From the NCBI RefSeq assembly GCF_037940415.1, contig NZ_CP149798.1, positions 6,667,001 through 6,731,000 on the forward strand: a DNA stretch of 64,000 nucleotides, in the 5' to 3' direction. Source of the stretch: Streptomyces sp. f51. GTDB taxonomy: Bacteria > Actinomycetota > Actinomycetes > Streptomycetales > Streptomycetaceae. Positions 1-9,000 of the stretch are shown here, in pieces. The translations under genes were made by a program, and so were the position numbers. Under the pieces are notes generated by a model. That model had not been told where the DNA came from, searched no databases, and saw nothing but the letters and a program-made list of their open reading frames with translations. Positions within the stretch are counted from its first letter, which is position 1, and the number at the start of each line of letters is the position of its first letter.

Positions 1-135
1 GCGGAACGCTCCGACGCGGCCGTCGAGGTGTTCGATCCGCGCGAGGTGTTCGGCCACCACCTCGCGGGGGGTGACCTTCTTCTCGCGTACGGCTGCGGCG
101 ATCTCGGTGGCGGTCCGGCCGGCCCAGGTGGTCAC
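1..135 (-). CDS. Amidase, N-terminal fragment (runs off the left edge)
   Basis: Only the first 45 codons lie in the window. They start at a GTG (135-133) preceded by a GAGGAG ribosome binding site. The visible N-terminus has the amphipathic pattern TEIAAAVREKKVTPREVV followed by HLARIEHLDGRVGAF, which is typical of the first helices of amidase-signature enzymes (GatA, allophanate hydrolase, nicotinamidase-like). The catalytic Ser-cisSer-Lys region lies outside the window, so substrate and completeness cannot be judged. It is divergent from the aldo/keto reductase at 354, with about 220 bp between the two starts. Confidence 0.7.
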   Translation of the reverse strand, partial: MTTWAGRTATEIAAAVREKKVTPREVVAEHLARIEHLDGRVGAFR

Positions 136-353
136 GGGCGCTCCTCACTCGTGTCGTACTGGCGAGTAGTTACGGGGAGCACTCTGCCCGCAGCCGGGGC
201 ACCACGTCGAGGGTCCACGACCCGGGACCTTCGGCCGGCACGTGTCCGGGGCGCGCGGACCTGGACCGGCCCGTGTCCGACGCTGTACGCGGGCCGCGGG
301 GGAGAGAGATCCTCGGGACCGACGCCGACGCCATGATCCGAAGGAGACTCCGT

Positions 354-1406
354 ATGACCGACGAGCGGGAACGCGAGGGACGTGAGGTGCCGGCGACCGG
401 GGACGCTTCCGGGACCGGCGGTCCGGTGAACCGCCTCGGAGCCCGGGGCATCCCCGTCAGCGCGCTGTCCTTCGGCGCCGCCGGGATCGGGAACCTGTAC
501 GCCGAGGTCACCGACGAGCAGGCGTACGAGGCGGTCACCGCCGCCTGGGCGAGCGGCGTCCGCTACTTCGACACCGCCCCGCACTACGGCCTCGGCCTGT
601 CCGAACGGCGCCTGGGCGCGGCCCTGCGCGACCTGCCCCGCGAGCGGTACACCGTGTCGACCAAGGTGGGCCGCCTCCTGGAACCCGTGGACACGGGCGG
701 GGACGACCTGGCCGACGGCTTCGCCGTGCCCGCAACACACCGCCGCGTCTGGGACTTCAGCGCCGACGGCGTACGGCGCAGCCTGGACGCCAGCCTGGAG
801 CGGCTCGGCCTCGACCGGGTGGACGTCGTCTACCTCCACGACCCCGACGACCACGCCGAACAGGCGTTCCGCGAGGGCTTTCCGGCACTGGCGGAGCTGC
901 GCTCGCAGGGAGTGGTCGGCGCGATCGGCGTGGGCATGAACCAGGCACCGATGCTGACCAGGTTCGTCCGCGAGACCGATGTCGACGTGGTGCTGTGCGC
1001 GGGCCGCTACACCCTCCTGGACCACGGCGCTCTGACCGAACTGCTGCCCGCCGCCCGGGAGCGGGGTGTCCCGGTCGTCATCGGCGGCGCCTTCAACTCC
1101 GGCCTGCTGGCCGACCCGAGGCCCGGGGCGACGTACGACTACGCCGTCGCGCCGGACGGGCTGCTGGAGCGTGCCCTGCGGCTCAAGGAGATCGCGGGAC
1201 GCCACGGCACCACCCTGCGCGCCGCCGCCCTGGCCTTCCCCGCCGCCCATCCGGCCGTCGTCAGCGTGCTGGCCGGGGCCCGCTCGGCGGCCGAAGTCCG
1301 CGACTGCGCCGAGCGGTTCGCGGAGCCGGTCCCCCCGGACCTCTGGCGGGAACTGCGAGCCGAGGGCCTGCTCCCCGCCACCGCGCCCGTCCCGCAGCGG
1401 CGGTGA
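354..1406 (+). CDS. Aldo/keto reductase, D-threo-aldose/L-fucose dehydrogenase-like
   Basis: A 350-residue NAD(P)(H)-dependent oxidoreductase of the aldo/keto reductase family, predicted cytosolic. The catalytic tetrad is readable as D73, Y78 (FDTAPHYG), K104 (STKVG) and H162 (YLHDPDD). The GLSERRLGAALRD and TKVGRLL patterns resemble the D-threo-aldose 1-dehydrogenase subgroup, which oxidises sugars such as L-fucose; this assignment is from pattern only. The ATG at 354 was chosen because AAGGAG lies 7 nt upstream (341-346). The frame is open further upstream, but without a ribosome binding site. It is convergent with the next gene. The hydrophilic first 25 residues look like a poorly conserved extension. 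Confidence 0.82.
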   Translation: MTDEREREGREVPATGDASGTGGPVNRLGARGIPVSALSFGAAGIGNLYAEVTDEQAYEAVTAAWASGVRYFDTAPHYGLGLSERRLGAALRDLPRERYTVSTKVGRLLEPVDTGGDDLADGFAVPATHRRVWDFSADGVRRSLDASLERLGLDRVDVVYLHDPDDHAEQAFREGFPALAELRSQGVVGAIGVGMNQAPMLTRFVRETDVDVVLCAGRYTLLDHGALTELLPAARERGVPVVIGGAFNSGLLADPRPGATYDYAVAPDGLLERALRLKEIAGRHGTTLRAAALAFPAAHPAVVSVLAGARSAAEVRDCAERFAEPVPPDLWRELRAEGLLPATAPVPQRR

Positions 1407-1457
1407 GAGCCGCCCGCCCGGGCCCGGCACCTCTCTCCGTCCCCGTGGCGCGTGCCG

Positions 1458-2891
1458 CTACCGGTGCTGAACCCGCTGCCCGGCCGGGCCCTCCAGACGG
1501 GTCGGCGGAAGGAAGTCGCGCACAGGGGTCCGGTGCCAGCACGCGCCCGTCTCGCGCAGCTCACGCCAGGTCGTGTACCGGTAGCGGAAGAGACGGACGC
1601 GGATGTAGCGGGGCGGTGAGTCGGCGGGGAACGGACAGCGGCGCAGCAGCCGCAGCGTGTCACGGTCGTTCTCCAGGAGCCGCTCCACGAACCCGGAGAA
1701 CCAGGTGCCGGCGTATCCGGGAGACAGCGCCACGAACCACATCAGCCAGTCGAGCCGCAGATGGTACGGCGCGAACTGGCGCGGCCAGCGCCGTGGATCG
1801 CCCGGCTTGCCCCGGAACTCGTACTCCCGCCAGTCGGCGTCCTCGCGCGGCACCTCGTCCGCCGTGCCCTCGACGACCACCTCGTGCCGCACCCTGCTGA
1901 CGCTGCCGAACGCCCCGTAGGTGTTGACCAGATGGAGCGGGTCGAAGGAGCGGTTCATGATCTGCCGCCGGGAGACCAGATTGCGCGCCGGACGGTAGCC
2001 GAGCGCCAGCAGCCCCGCGGCCACCACCAGCACGACCACCTCGTACCAGAGTGGCGCGGGCGAGGTCCGCGGGGCGGTGCCGGGGAGTTCGGTCACGCTC
2101 AGGGCGAGCACGATCGTCGTCCAGTTCAGCCAGGCGAAGTTGCCCGAGAGCACCAGCCACAGCTGGGTCAGGATCATCAGACAGGCCGCGGCCGTCGCGA
2201 TCGGCTGCGGGGTGAACAGCAGCACGGGAAGCACGAGTTGGGTGAAGTGGTTCGCGGCCGCCTCGACGCGGTGCAAGGGCCCCGGCAGATGGTGGAAGAA
2301 CCAGCTCAGCGGGCCCGGCATCGGCTGGGTCTCGTGGTGGTAGTAGAGACACGTCAGCTTCCGCCAGCAGGCGTCGCCCCGCATCTTGATCATCCCCGCC
2401 CCGAACTCCACGCGGAACAGCACCCAGCGCAGGAGGAACAGGACGACGACCGGTGGCGCCACCTCGTCGTTGCCGAGGAACACCGCGAGGAAGCCCACTT
2501 CGAGCAGCAGCGACTCCCAGCCGAACGCGTACCAGGTCTGGCCGACGTTGACGACCGACAGATACAGGGCCCACGGCAGGAGCCAGAGCAGCATCGCGCC
2601 CCACAGCGGCAGCAGCCCGTCGAGCCCGCCGGCCAGTGCCGCCGACACCGCGCAGCCCGTCCAGCACCAGGCGGCGAAGAAGCGGTCCGAGTAGTGCCAG
2701 TGGAACACGCTCGGCGCCTCCCGGAACGTGACCCGGCGAACGAAGCGGGACACGGGCAGCATCCCGCGTTCCCCGGTCAGGGCGCGGAACTGGAGGGCCG
2801 CGCCCAGGAACGCGACCAGATAGAGCACGGCGAGCCCCCGCTGGAACACCAGTCGGCTCAGCCAGTAGCCGGGTGCGACGAACCACTCCAT
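1458..2891 (-). CDS. Lipase maturation factor (LMF1/DUF1222) family membrane protein
   Basis: A 477-residue integral membrane protein. The N-terminal two thirds contain about seven or eight hydrophobic segments, including YLVAFLGAALQFRAL and VVVLFLLRWVLFRVEFGAGMIK. The conserved block GMIKMRGDACWRKLTCLYYHHETQ (key residues K, R, D, W, YYHHETQP) is characteristic of the family. The C-terminal soluble part has the WPRQFAPYHLRLDWLMWF signature region. In vertebrates LMF1 helps lipases fold in the ER; the bacterial role is unknown. The ATG at 2891 follows GGAGAGGAGC. No lipase gene is adjacent, so the family name should not be read as a function. It is divergent from the DUF6777 lipoprotein gene. 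Confidence 0.85.
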   Translation of the reverse strand: MEWFVAPGYWLSRLVFQRGLAVLYLVAFLGAALQFRALTGERGMLPVSRFVRRVTFREAPSVFHWHYSDRFFAAWCWTGCAVSAALAGGLDGLLPLWGAMLLWLLPWALYLSVVNVGQTWYAFGWESLLLEVGFLAVFLGNDEVAPPVVVLFLLRWVLFRVEFGAGMIKMRGDACWRKLTCLYYHHETQPMPGPLSWFFHHLPGPLHRVEAAANHFTQLVLPVLLFTPQPIATAAACLMILTQLWLVLSGNFAWLNWTTIVLALSVTELPGTAPRTSPAPLWYEVVVLVVAAGLLALGYRPARNLVSRRQIMNRSFDPLHLVNTYGAFGSVSRVRHEVVVEGTADEVPREDADWREYEFRGKPGDPRRWPRQFAPYHLRLDWLMWFVALSPGYAGTWFSGFVERLLENDRDTLRLLRRCPFPADSPPRYIRVRLFRYRYTTWRELRETGACWHRTPVRDFLPPTRLEGPAGQRVQHR

Positions 2892-3008
2892 GGAACGGGC
2901 TCCTCTCCCTTCCATTGTGACGCTGGGTGACCGATTTCGGTTTGCGTGCGCCAAGAGGGTGACGCAGAGAATGAGGCACCAACCCCCCGGCACGACGGGA
3001 GAGACGTG

Positions 3009-4310
3009 GTGCACATACCCACCAGGACCCTTTCCGCGGCCTGCGCGCTCGCGGCCGCGCTCCTCGTCGTCGCGGGCTGTGACAGCCGCGGCGGGGACAC
3101 GGCGCCCAACGGATCCAGCGGCGGCGAGGTGCTCCTCCAGCCCCTCGAGGAGCAGGGGCCCGATCCCTTCACGGGGCCCACCGACACCACCCCCGCGACC
3201 CGGCCGCCCGTCACCCGAACGCCGCAACCCTCGGCCACCGGCACCCAGGGCGTGCGCTCCGTCCCGGGCGGTACACCGGGCCTGTACGGCGGCACCCGGA
3301 ACACCGGCAGCTGCGACGTCGGGAAGCAGATCCGCTACCTCGCCGCAGACCGGGGGAAGACCCGCGTCTTCGCCGAACTCACCGGTATCTCCCCGGCGTC
3401 CGTCCCGGACTATCTGCGGCAGCTGACCCCGGTCGTCCTGCGCGCCGACACCGGGGTCACGGACCACGGGTTCGCCGCCGGACAGGCGACCGGCTTCCAG
3501 GCCGTGCTCCAGGCCGGGACGGCCGTCCTCGTGGACGACCGCGGCGTCCCCCGGGTGCGCTGCGCCTGCGGCAACCCGCTGGGCAGGCCCACCGTCATCG
3601 ACGGCAACCCGGACACCCGGGGCAGGCCGTGGAGCGGATACCGGGCCGCCCGGGTCGTCATCGTGACACCGGCGCCCGACGTCATCACCGACATCACGAT
3701 CGTCGACGTCCACGACAGCACCTGGATCGAGCGGCCGGTCGGCTACGAGGGCCACCGCCACGACCACGCCGTACCGCCGCCCGAGGGCGCGAGCCAGGGG
3801 CCGCAGGACCCGGCTCCGTCCGAGCGGCCCTCCGCCGGCACCTCGCCGGGCGGCCGGAGCCCGTCCCCGTCCGCCTCCGACTGCCTCACGCCGACCGCGA
3901 CGGTGACGCCGACGCCGGGCGACGGGAACGCCACCCCGGGCGAGAGCGCGGGGCCCGGCACGGAACCCACGGCCGGTCCGACGGACGGGGCCGCCATGGA
4001 CGTGGCCGCGCCGGCGCGGCCGAGCGCCGAGCCCTCGCACTGCCCCGGGGCCACCGTCACGGCGTCGCCGAAGACCGGACCCGGGACCGGCCCGGCCCCC
4101 TCGGGCGGCACCACGGCCCCGCCCACCGGCCCGGCCTCCCCCGACCGCTCCGGCTCCCCGGACCGGCAGGTCCCCTCGGACGAGCCGGGCACGCCGACCG
4201 AAGACCCCGCCCCGGACAGCCCGGACGCTCCCGACGGCGGACTGATCCCGGACGACCCGAGCGGTCCGGACAGCGTCTTCGACGTCTCGGCCGACCCTCC
4301 GGGCACGTGA
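3009..4310 (+). CDS. DUF6777-type lipoprotein with long Pro/Ser/Thr tail
   Basis: A 433-residue predicted lipoprotein. Residues 1-24 form a lipoprotein signal peptide ending in the lipobox VAGC (Cys24). Residues about 80-260 carry the Streptomyces domain I recognise as DUF6777, with TPGLYGGT, CDVGKQIRYL, LRQLTPVVLRADT and the tail GTAVLVDDRGVPRVRCACG. The remaining 170 or so residues are low-complexity Pro/Thr/Ser/Gly, probably a cell-wall-spanning linker. The GTG at 3009 was preferred over the one at 3006 because GGGAGA lies 6 nt upstream. No enzymatic function can be assigned. It may be expressed apart from the phosphatase gene 75 bp downstream. Confidence 0.75.
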   Translation: MHIPTRTLSAACALAAALLVVAGCDSRGGDTAPNGSSGGEVLLQPLEEQGPDPFTGPTDTTPATRPPVTRTPQPSATGTQGVRSVPGGTPGLYGGTRNTGSCDVGKQIRYLAADRGKTRVFAELTGISPASVPDYLRQLTPVVLRADTGVTDHGFAAGQATGFQAVLQAGTAVLVDDRGVPRVRCACGNPLGRPTVIDGNPDTRGRPWSGYRAARVVIVTPAPDVITDITIVDVHDSTWIERPVGYEGHRHDHAVPPPEGASQGPQDPAPSERPSAGTSPGGRSPSPSASDCLTPTATVTPTPGDGNATPGESAGPGTEPTAGPTDGAAMDVAAPARPSAEPSHCPGATVTASPKTGPGTGPAPSGGTTAPPTGPASPDRSGSPDRQVPSDEPGTPTEDPAPDSPDAPDGGLIPDDPSGPDSVFDVSADPPGT

Positions 4311-4385
4311 ACGCCCGCTCGTCCGGGGCCCCGAGCGGGCTTCCCAGAAGTCGAACAATCGGGCAAATGCTGGCATGGTGGCCCC

Positions 4386-6461
4386 ATGGTTGATCGGGGA
4401 GCGAGCGCCCTGTCACTCCCGGACGACTGGCCCGCCCACCCGGATCCGATCCTGGCGCTCAACCGCATGGGCAGCTTCGACTGGGACCTGGACACCGGTC
4501 TGATGCAGATGGACGCCCAGGCCCACGAGGTCTTCGACGTGCGCCCGGACGAATACGACGGGCACCCGGCGACCCTGTCCATGCGGGTCCCGCCGGCCGA
4601 GTCGCGCCGGCTCGACACGATGGTCTCCCACGCCCTCAAGGACGGCAGCGAGAACTACGGCGCCTACTTCCGCATCCGCCGCCGCGACGGCGCCCTGCGC
4701 TGGACCCACACCCAGGGCTACATCCGCCGCGACGAGAACGGCAGACCCCGCCGCATCATCGGCATCGTCCGCGACGCCACGGCGGAGCTCGACGAGAGCA
4801 CGGCGCGCCGCGAACAGGCCGCCCAGCACGAGGTACGGCGCCAGCAGACCAGCGTCGTCCAGCTGACCACGGCCGCGCTGGCCCACGCCGTCACCGTGCA
4901 GGACGTCATCGACGTGCTCCAGGACACCCACGGCCTCACCCACCTCGGGGCGGCCAGCCTCGTCATGGGCCTGGTGGAGGCCGGCCGCATCCGCATGGTC
5001 GCCACGGGCCCCGAGGCCAGCTACGTCCCCGGCACCCGGGTCACCCGCCTGGACGCCCAGTACCCGATGAACGAGGTCGTACGGACCCTCGTACCGCACT
5101 TCATCGAGTCGCCCGAGGAGTTCGCCGAGTCGTACCCGCTGCTGTGGCCGAACATCACCGGTCTGAAGATCACCTCGGCCGCGTATCTGCCGCTCATCGT
5201 GCAGGCCCGCCCCATCGGCGCGATCGGCCTGCTCTACAACGACCGGCACGGCTTCTCGGAGGACGAGCGCAACGTCCTCGTCGCGCTCGGCAGCAGCATC
5301 GCCCAGAGCCTTCAGCGGGCCATGTTCTTCGAACAGGAGAAGGACCTCGCCCAGGGCCTCCAGCAGGCCATGCTGCCGCGCTCCATCCCCAGCGTGAGCG
5401 GCGCCGACATCGCCGTCCGCTACCGCTCCGCCTCGCTCGGCCGCGACATCGGCGGCGACTGGTACGACCTGATCCCGCTGCCCGGCGGACGCGTCGGCGC
5501 CGTCATCGGCGACGTCCAGGGCCACGACACCCACGCGGCGGCCGTCATGGGCCAGCTGCGCATCGTGCTGCGCGCCTACGCGGCCGAGGGGCACACCCCG
5601 GCCACCGTGATGGCCCGCGCCTCGGTCTTCCTGCACGAACTCGACACCGACCGCTTCGCGACCTGCCTGTACGCGGAGATCGACCTGTCCACCGGGGTCA
5701 CCCAGATGGTCAGGGCCGGCCACATCGACCCGCTCGTGCGGTACGCCGACCGGACCTGCCGGCGGCTGCCCCTCGAAGGCGGCCTGCCGCTCGGGCTGTC
5801 CGCCGAGTTCGGGCGCCTCGAATACCCGGTCGCCACCGTCGAACTCGACCCCGGCGAGACCCTGCTTCTGTGCACCGACGGACTCGTCGAGGAGCCGGGA
5901 GTCGACCTCGACGAGGGCATGCACACGCTCCGCGAACGCATCCGCGTCGGCCCGGACGACGTGAGCGATCTCGCCGACGTCCTCATCGACATGGCCGAGG
6001 CCCGCGGCGGCGACGACGACGTGGCCCTGCTGCTCCTGCGCCGCCACGGCCTCATCGACCAGCGCTCGGGCGGGCGCCTCCAGCAGCACGTGGCCCCCGG
6101 TGACCCCGAGGGGCTCAGCGAGGCCCGTCACATGATCCGGGCCGCCGTCCGCGCCTGGGGAGCCCGTGACCGGGCCGACGAGATCGAGCTGGTCGCCGAC
6201 GAGCTGATCACCAACGCCCTCATGCACACCGAGGGATCGGCGATCGTCACCCTGCGGGTCCTGGCCGGATCGGACCGCCGGCTGCGCGTCGAGGTCGAGG
6301 ACTCCTCAAGCGCGCTGCCGCGCCGCCGCGAGGCCGGCGAGTCCGGGGTCTCGGGCCGCGGCCTGCTGCTGGTCGACCGGCTCACCGACGTGTGGGGCGT
6401 CGAGGCACGCGGCGGCGGCAAGGTCGTGTGGTGCGAGTTCATGGTCGGCGAGACGAGCTGA
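4386..6461 (+). CDS. SpoIIE-family protein phosphatase with PAS, GAF and HATPase domains
   Basis: A 691-residue signalling protein. In order it has a PAS fold (about 15-130, ending GIVRDAT), a GAF domain (about 155-320), a PP2C/SpoIIE phosphatase domain (about 335-550, with GGDWYDLI near 355 and LLCTDGLVE) and a C-terminal GHKL ATPase of the anti-sigma kinase type (about 570-690, with ELVADELITNALMHT and GRGLLLVDRL). Such proteins sense a signal and set the phosphorylation state of anti-anti-sigma factors, through both a phosphatase and a kinase-like module. No anti-anti-sigma partner is adjacent. The ATG has only a weak ribosome binding site. It is followed within 40 bp by the glycosylase gene. 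Confidence 0.88.
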   Translation: MVDRGASALSLPDDWPAHPDPILALNRMGSFDWDLDTGLMQMDAQAHEVFDVRPDEYDGHPATLSMRVPPAESRRLDTMVSHALKDGSENYGAYFRIRRRDGALRWTHTQGYIRRDENGRPRRIIGIVRDATAELDESTARREQAAQHEVRRQQTSVVQLTTAALAHAVTVQDVIDVLQDTHGLTHLGAASLVMGLVEAGRIRMVATGPEASYVPGTRVTRLDAQYPMNEVVRTLVPHFIESPEEFAESYPLLWPNITGLKITSAAYLPLIVQARPIGAIGLLYNDRHGFSEDERNVLVALGSSIAQSLQRAMFFEQEKDLAQGLQQAMLPRSIPSVSGADIAVRYRSASLGRDIGGDWYDLIPLPGGRVGAVIGDVQGHDTHAAAVMGQLRIVLRAYAAEGHTPATVMARASVFLHELDTDRFATCLYAEIDLSTGVTQMVRAGHIDPLVRYADRTCRRLPLEGGLPLGLSAEFGRLEYPVATVELDPGETLLLCTDGLVEEPGVDLDEGMHTLRERIRVGPDDVSDLADVLIDMAEARGGDDDVALLLLRRHGLIDQRSGGRLQQHVAPGDPEGLSEARHMIRAAVRAWGARDRADEIELVADELITNALMHTEGSAIVTLRVLAGSDRRLRVEVEDSSSALPRRREAGESGVSGRGLLLVDRLTDVWGVEARGGGKVVWCEFMVGETS

Positions 6462-6499
6462 TCCCGGGCGCTGCCCGTGCCGGATGGCACCCTGGACGT

Positions 6500-7360
6500 A
6501 TGCCGGAACTGCCCGAGGTCGAAGCGCTCAAGGAATTCCTGGCCGGCCGTCTCGTCGGCCGCCGGATCGTGCGCGTGCTGCCCGTCGCCGTCAGCGTCCT
6601 GAAGACGTACGACCCTCCCGTCTCCGCCCTGGAGGGACGCGAGATCACGGTCGTGCGCCGGTTCGGCAAGTTCCTCGACCTCGGGACGGACGGCCCCCAC
6701 CTCGTCACGCATCTGGCCCGGGCGGGCTGGCTGCACTGGAGGGACACGCTCCCCGACGGCCCGCCCCGGCCCGGCAAGGGACCGCTCGCGCTGCGGGTCG
6801 CGCTGGAGACGGGGGAGGGCTTCGACCTCACCGAGGCCGGCACCCAGAAGCGGCTCGCCGTGTACGTCGTCGAGGACCCGGAGCTCGTGCCCGGCGTGGC
6901 CCGGCTCGGCCCCGACCCGCTCGCCGACGACTTCGACGAGGAGCGGTTCGCCGGGCTGCTCCAGGGCGAGCGGCGCCGGCTCAAGGGCGCGCTCCGCGAC
7001 CAGAGCCTGATCGCGGGCGTGGGCAACGCCTACAGCGACGAGATCCTGCACGCCGCCCGGATGTCCCCCTTCAAGATCGCCTCCTCGCTGACCCCCGAGG
7101 AGACCCGGCGGCTGTACGAGGCGCTGCGCGGCACGCTCGCCGAGGCGGTGGAGCGCTCCCACGGGCTGGCCGCCGGACGGCTCAAGGCGGAGAAGAAGAG
7201 CGGTCTGCGGGTCCACGGGAGAACGGGGGAGGCGTGCCCGGTGTGCGGCGACGTCATCCGTGAAGTCTCCTTCAGCGATTCCTCGTTGCAGTACTGCCCG
7301 ACCTGCCAGACGGGCGGCAAGCCGCTGGCGGACCGGCGGATGTCCCGGCTGCTCAAGTAG
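6500..7360 (+). CDS. Fpg/Nei family DNA glycosylase/AP lyase
   Basis: A 286-residue base-excision-repair enzyme. The mature N-terminus PELPEVE supplies the catalytic Pro and Glu, which fixes the ATG at 6500. RRFGKFLDL provides the conserved lysine. The helix-two-turn-helix GNAYSDEILHAARMSP and a C-terminal zinc finger (CPVC at about 246 and CPTC at about 268) complete the family architecture. It removes oxidised bases and cleaves at the abasic site. Whether it prefers 8-oxoguanine (Fpg) or pyrimidines (Nei) cannot be told from sequence alone. It sits 38 bp downstream of the phosphatase gene and could be co-transcribed with it. Confidence 0.9.
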   Translation: MPELPEVEALKEFLAGRLVGRRIVRVLPVAVSVLKTYDPPVSALEGREITVVRRFGKFLDLGTDGPHLVTHLARAGWLHWRDTLPDGPPRPGKGPLALRVALETGEGFDLTEAGTQKRLAVYVVEDPELVPGVARLGPDPLADDFDEERFAGLLQGERRRLKGALRDQSLIAGVGNAYSDEILHAARMSPFKIASSLTPEETRRLYEALRGTLAEAVERSHGLAAGRLKAEKKSGLRVHGRTGEACPVCGDVIREVSFSDSSLQYCPTCQTGGKPLADRRMSRLLK

Positions 7361-7450
7361 GCGGGCCGTGTCGCTGCCACCCGGGTGGCGGACCGAAGTG
7401 GCTTGCGGGGCAGGCCGGTTCGGTGACCCGCGTGGTGAAGCGCGTTCCGG

Positions 7451-8131
7451 TCAGGGCGAGTTGAGCGTCACGAGGTGTTCGCCGTCCGCCGTGCGCACCT
7501 CGAACCGCCGGATCTCGTCGGTCCGCATCGACGAGCCGCCCTGCATGGTGATGGCGTCCTCGTTGTGCGCGGGCTCCATCCAGCTGGTCACCGACTGCTC
7601 CGAGCCGTCCTTGCCGATGGCGACGAGTTCGCAGGAGCGGGGACCCTTGGCGTCCTTGACCGCGACCTCGATCTCGCTGCCCCACAGCCGTTCCCGGGTC
7701 GTCACCTGGGCCCAGACCCCGGTCTGCGCGTCGGTCCTGGCCATCTGGCTCGACGGGGGGTCCGCCGCGACGACCGTGCCCGCGGGGGAGTCGTGGCCGA
7801 CGACGAGCGCCGTCGCGGACCCGCCCGCGGCCAGCACCACGGAGGCGGCCAGGGCGAACAGGAGGCGCCTGCGCCCGGCCCGGTTGCGGGTGGTGACCTC
7901 GCCGAGCAACCGGTCGAGCAGGCGCGGCCCGGGGGCGGCGAAGGGGTGGACGCTGCGCGGTGTCGACTGCCGGTACAGCATCAACTGCCGTGTGGCGGGC
8001 CGGTACTCGCTGACGAACGCCGTGCACTGAGCGCATTCCACGAGGTGGTCCTCGAAGCGGAAGGCTTCCGCCTCGCCGAGCACGCCGAGCGCATAGGCGC
8101 CGACGTCGCCATGCCGTTCAAGGGACCTCAT
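7451..8131 (-). CDS. Zinc-type anti-sigma factor, membrane-anchored
   Basis: A protein of 226 residues. The N-terminal cytoplasmic part, ERHGDVGAYALG followed by HLVECAQC, carries the H-x3-C-x2-C motif of ZAS anti-sigma factors. A single membrane helix (LLFALAASVVLAAGG) follows near the middle, and the C-terminal part resembles the extracytoplasmic RskA-like domain. It should bind and silence the ECF sigma factor encoded at 9001-9549 in the same direction. The family-like sequence begins at the ATG at 8131. A GTG at 8191 in the same frame would add 20 residues; neither has a strong ribosome binding site. A separate gene (8350-8865) lies between it and the sigma gene, which is unusual. Confidence 0.78.
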   Translation of the reverse strand: MRSLERHGDVGAYALGVLGEAEAFRFEDHLVECAQCTAFVSEYRPATRQLMLYRQSTPRSVHPFAAPGPRLLDRLLGEVTTRNRAGRRRLLFALAASVVLAAGGSATALVVGHDSPAGTVVAADPPSSQMARTDAQTGVWAQVTTRERLWGSEIEVAVKDAKGPRSCELVAIGKDGSEQSVTSWMEPAHNEDAITMQGGSSMRTDEIRRFEVRTADGEHLVTLNSP

Positions 8132-8349
8132 ACCGAATACCGAATCCTCGTGGCGTTGGTGCGGACTGTGAGTGGTGTTGCTGTTGCCCACGGGTACGCA
8201 TCAGACCGTCGAATCACTCAAGACTCGTCAGGAATCGGGGAGAGGACATTCGGAGCGGGGGCGCTCGCGGATTGGTGCGAGCCCGGAAAATCTGTTCCCG
8301 GCATGGTCGTGGCCGCCGCCGGCGTCGGTTCCGGCCGGGTCACGGCCCG

Positions 8350-8865
8350 TCAGAAGAGATGGATGGCCAGATGCCCGAGGGGCAGGCCCAGTCTCCAGGC
8401 CGCCGTCCACACCTTGGGGCCGTCGTCCTCGCCGGGCACGGATCCGCCGCCGGGGACCGCGTCCAGGTCCGGGGCGAGCAGTTCCGTCTCCTCCAGCCAC
8501 CGCCAGGCCGCGGACGCCAGTTCCAGATCGGGATCGGGCGCGGCGCGTCCGGTGGCCTCGGCCGCGCGCAGCTCCAGGTGTTCGCGCACCCAGGTGTGCC
8601 AGGGCTGGTCGTAGGCCGTCAGCGAGAGCCAGGTCTCCAGCTGGGTGATGACCCGGATGCCGGAGAGTTCGCCGCCGCTGTCGGACAGGAAGATCGTCAG
8701 CGCGAGGGCGTCGCGCCCGGCGCGGAACTCGAAGGACGTGGGCGGCATCAGGTCGCCCGTCCGCAGCAGTTCGTCGGCGATGTACTCGGCGTACAACCAG
8801 GCCATGGGGACGGTGAGTTCGCCCCCACCGGTGCCGTCCGTGCTCTCTTGCCCTCTGTGCAGCAT
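8350..8865 (-). CDS. Protein of unknown function between sigma and anti-sigma genes
   Basis: A 171-residue protein I do not recognise. It is acidic to neutral, with no signal peptide and no clear membrane helix, so it is probably cytosolic. The core contains VPMAWLYAEYIADEL, FLSDSGGELSGIRVI and WLSLTAYDQPWHTWVREHLELR, consistent with a compact alpha/beta fold. The ATG at 8865 has GGAGGAAGG upstream and is preferred over an open frame reaching 8937. It lies 135 bp downstream of the sigma factor gene and about 220 bp upstream of the anti-sigma gene, all on the minus strand. It may therefore be part of the same regulatory unit, but no function is claimed. Confidence 0.6.
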   Translation of the reverse strand: MLHRGQESTDGTGGGELTVPMAWLYAEYIADELLRTGDLMPPTSFEFRAGRDALALTIFLSDSGGELSGIRVITQLETWLSLTAYDQPWHTWVREHLELRAAEATGRAAPDPDLELASAAWRWLEETELLAPDLDAVPGGGSVPGEDDGPKVWTAAWRLGLPLGHLAIHLF

Positions 8866-9000
8866 CCCTTCCTGCCTTCCTCCGGTGCGTGCGCGTCGCC
8901 CGACCCCGGGCCCCAGTCCGGAAAACGGATGAGGCAAGCTGATTGCTCAACCATGGTCCTCAGCAAGGCGCTTTACGGAGGCTTGACCAAGTCGTCGGTT

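Noticed and set aside
132..1430. Long open frames on the strand opposite the aldo/keto reductase and most other genes
   Set aside because: High GC at third positions leaves the antisense frames open. They lack ribosome binding sites and known motifs, while the chosen genes have full catalytic motifs.
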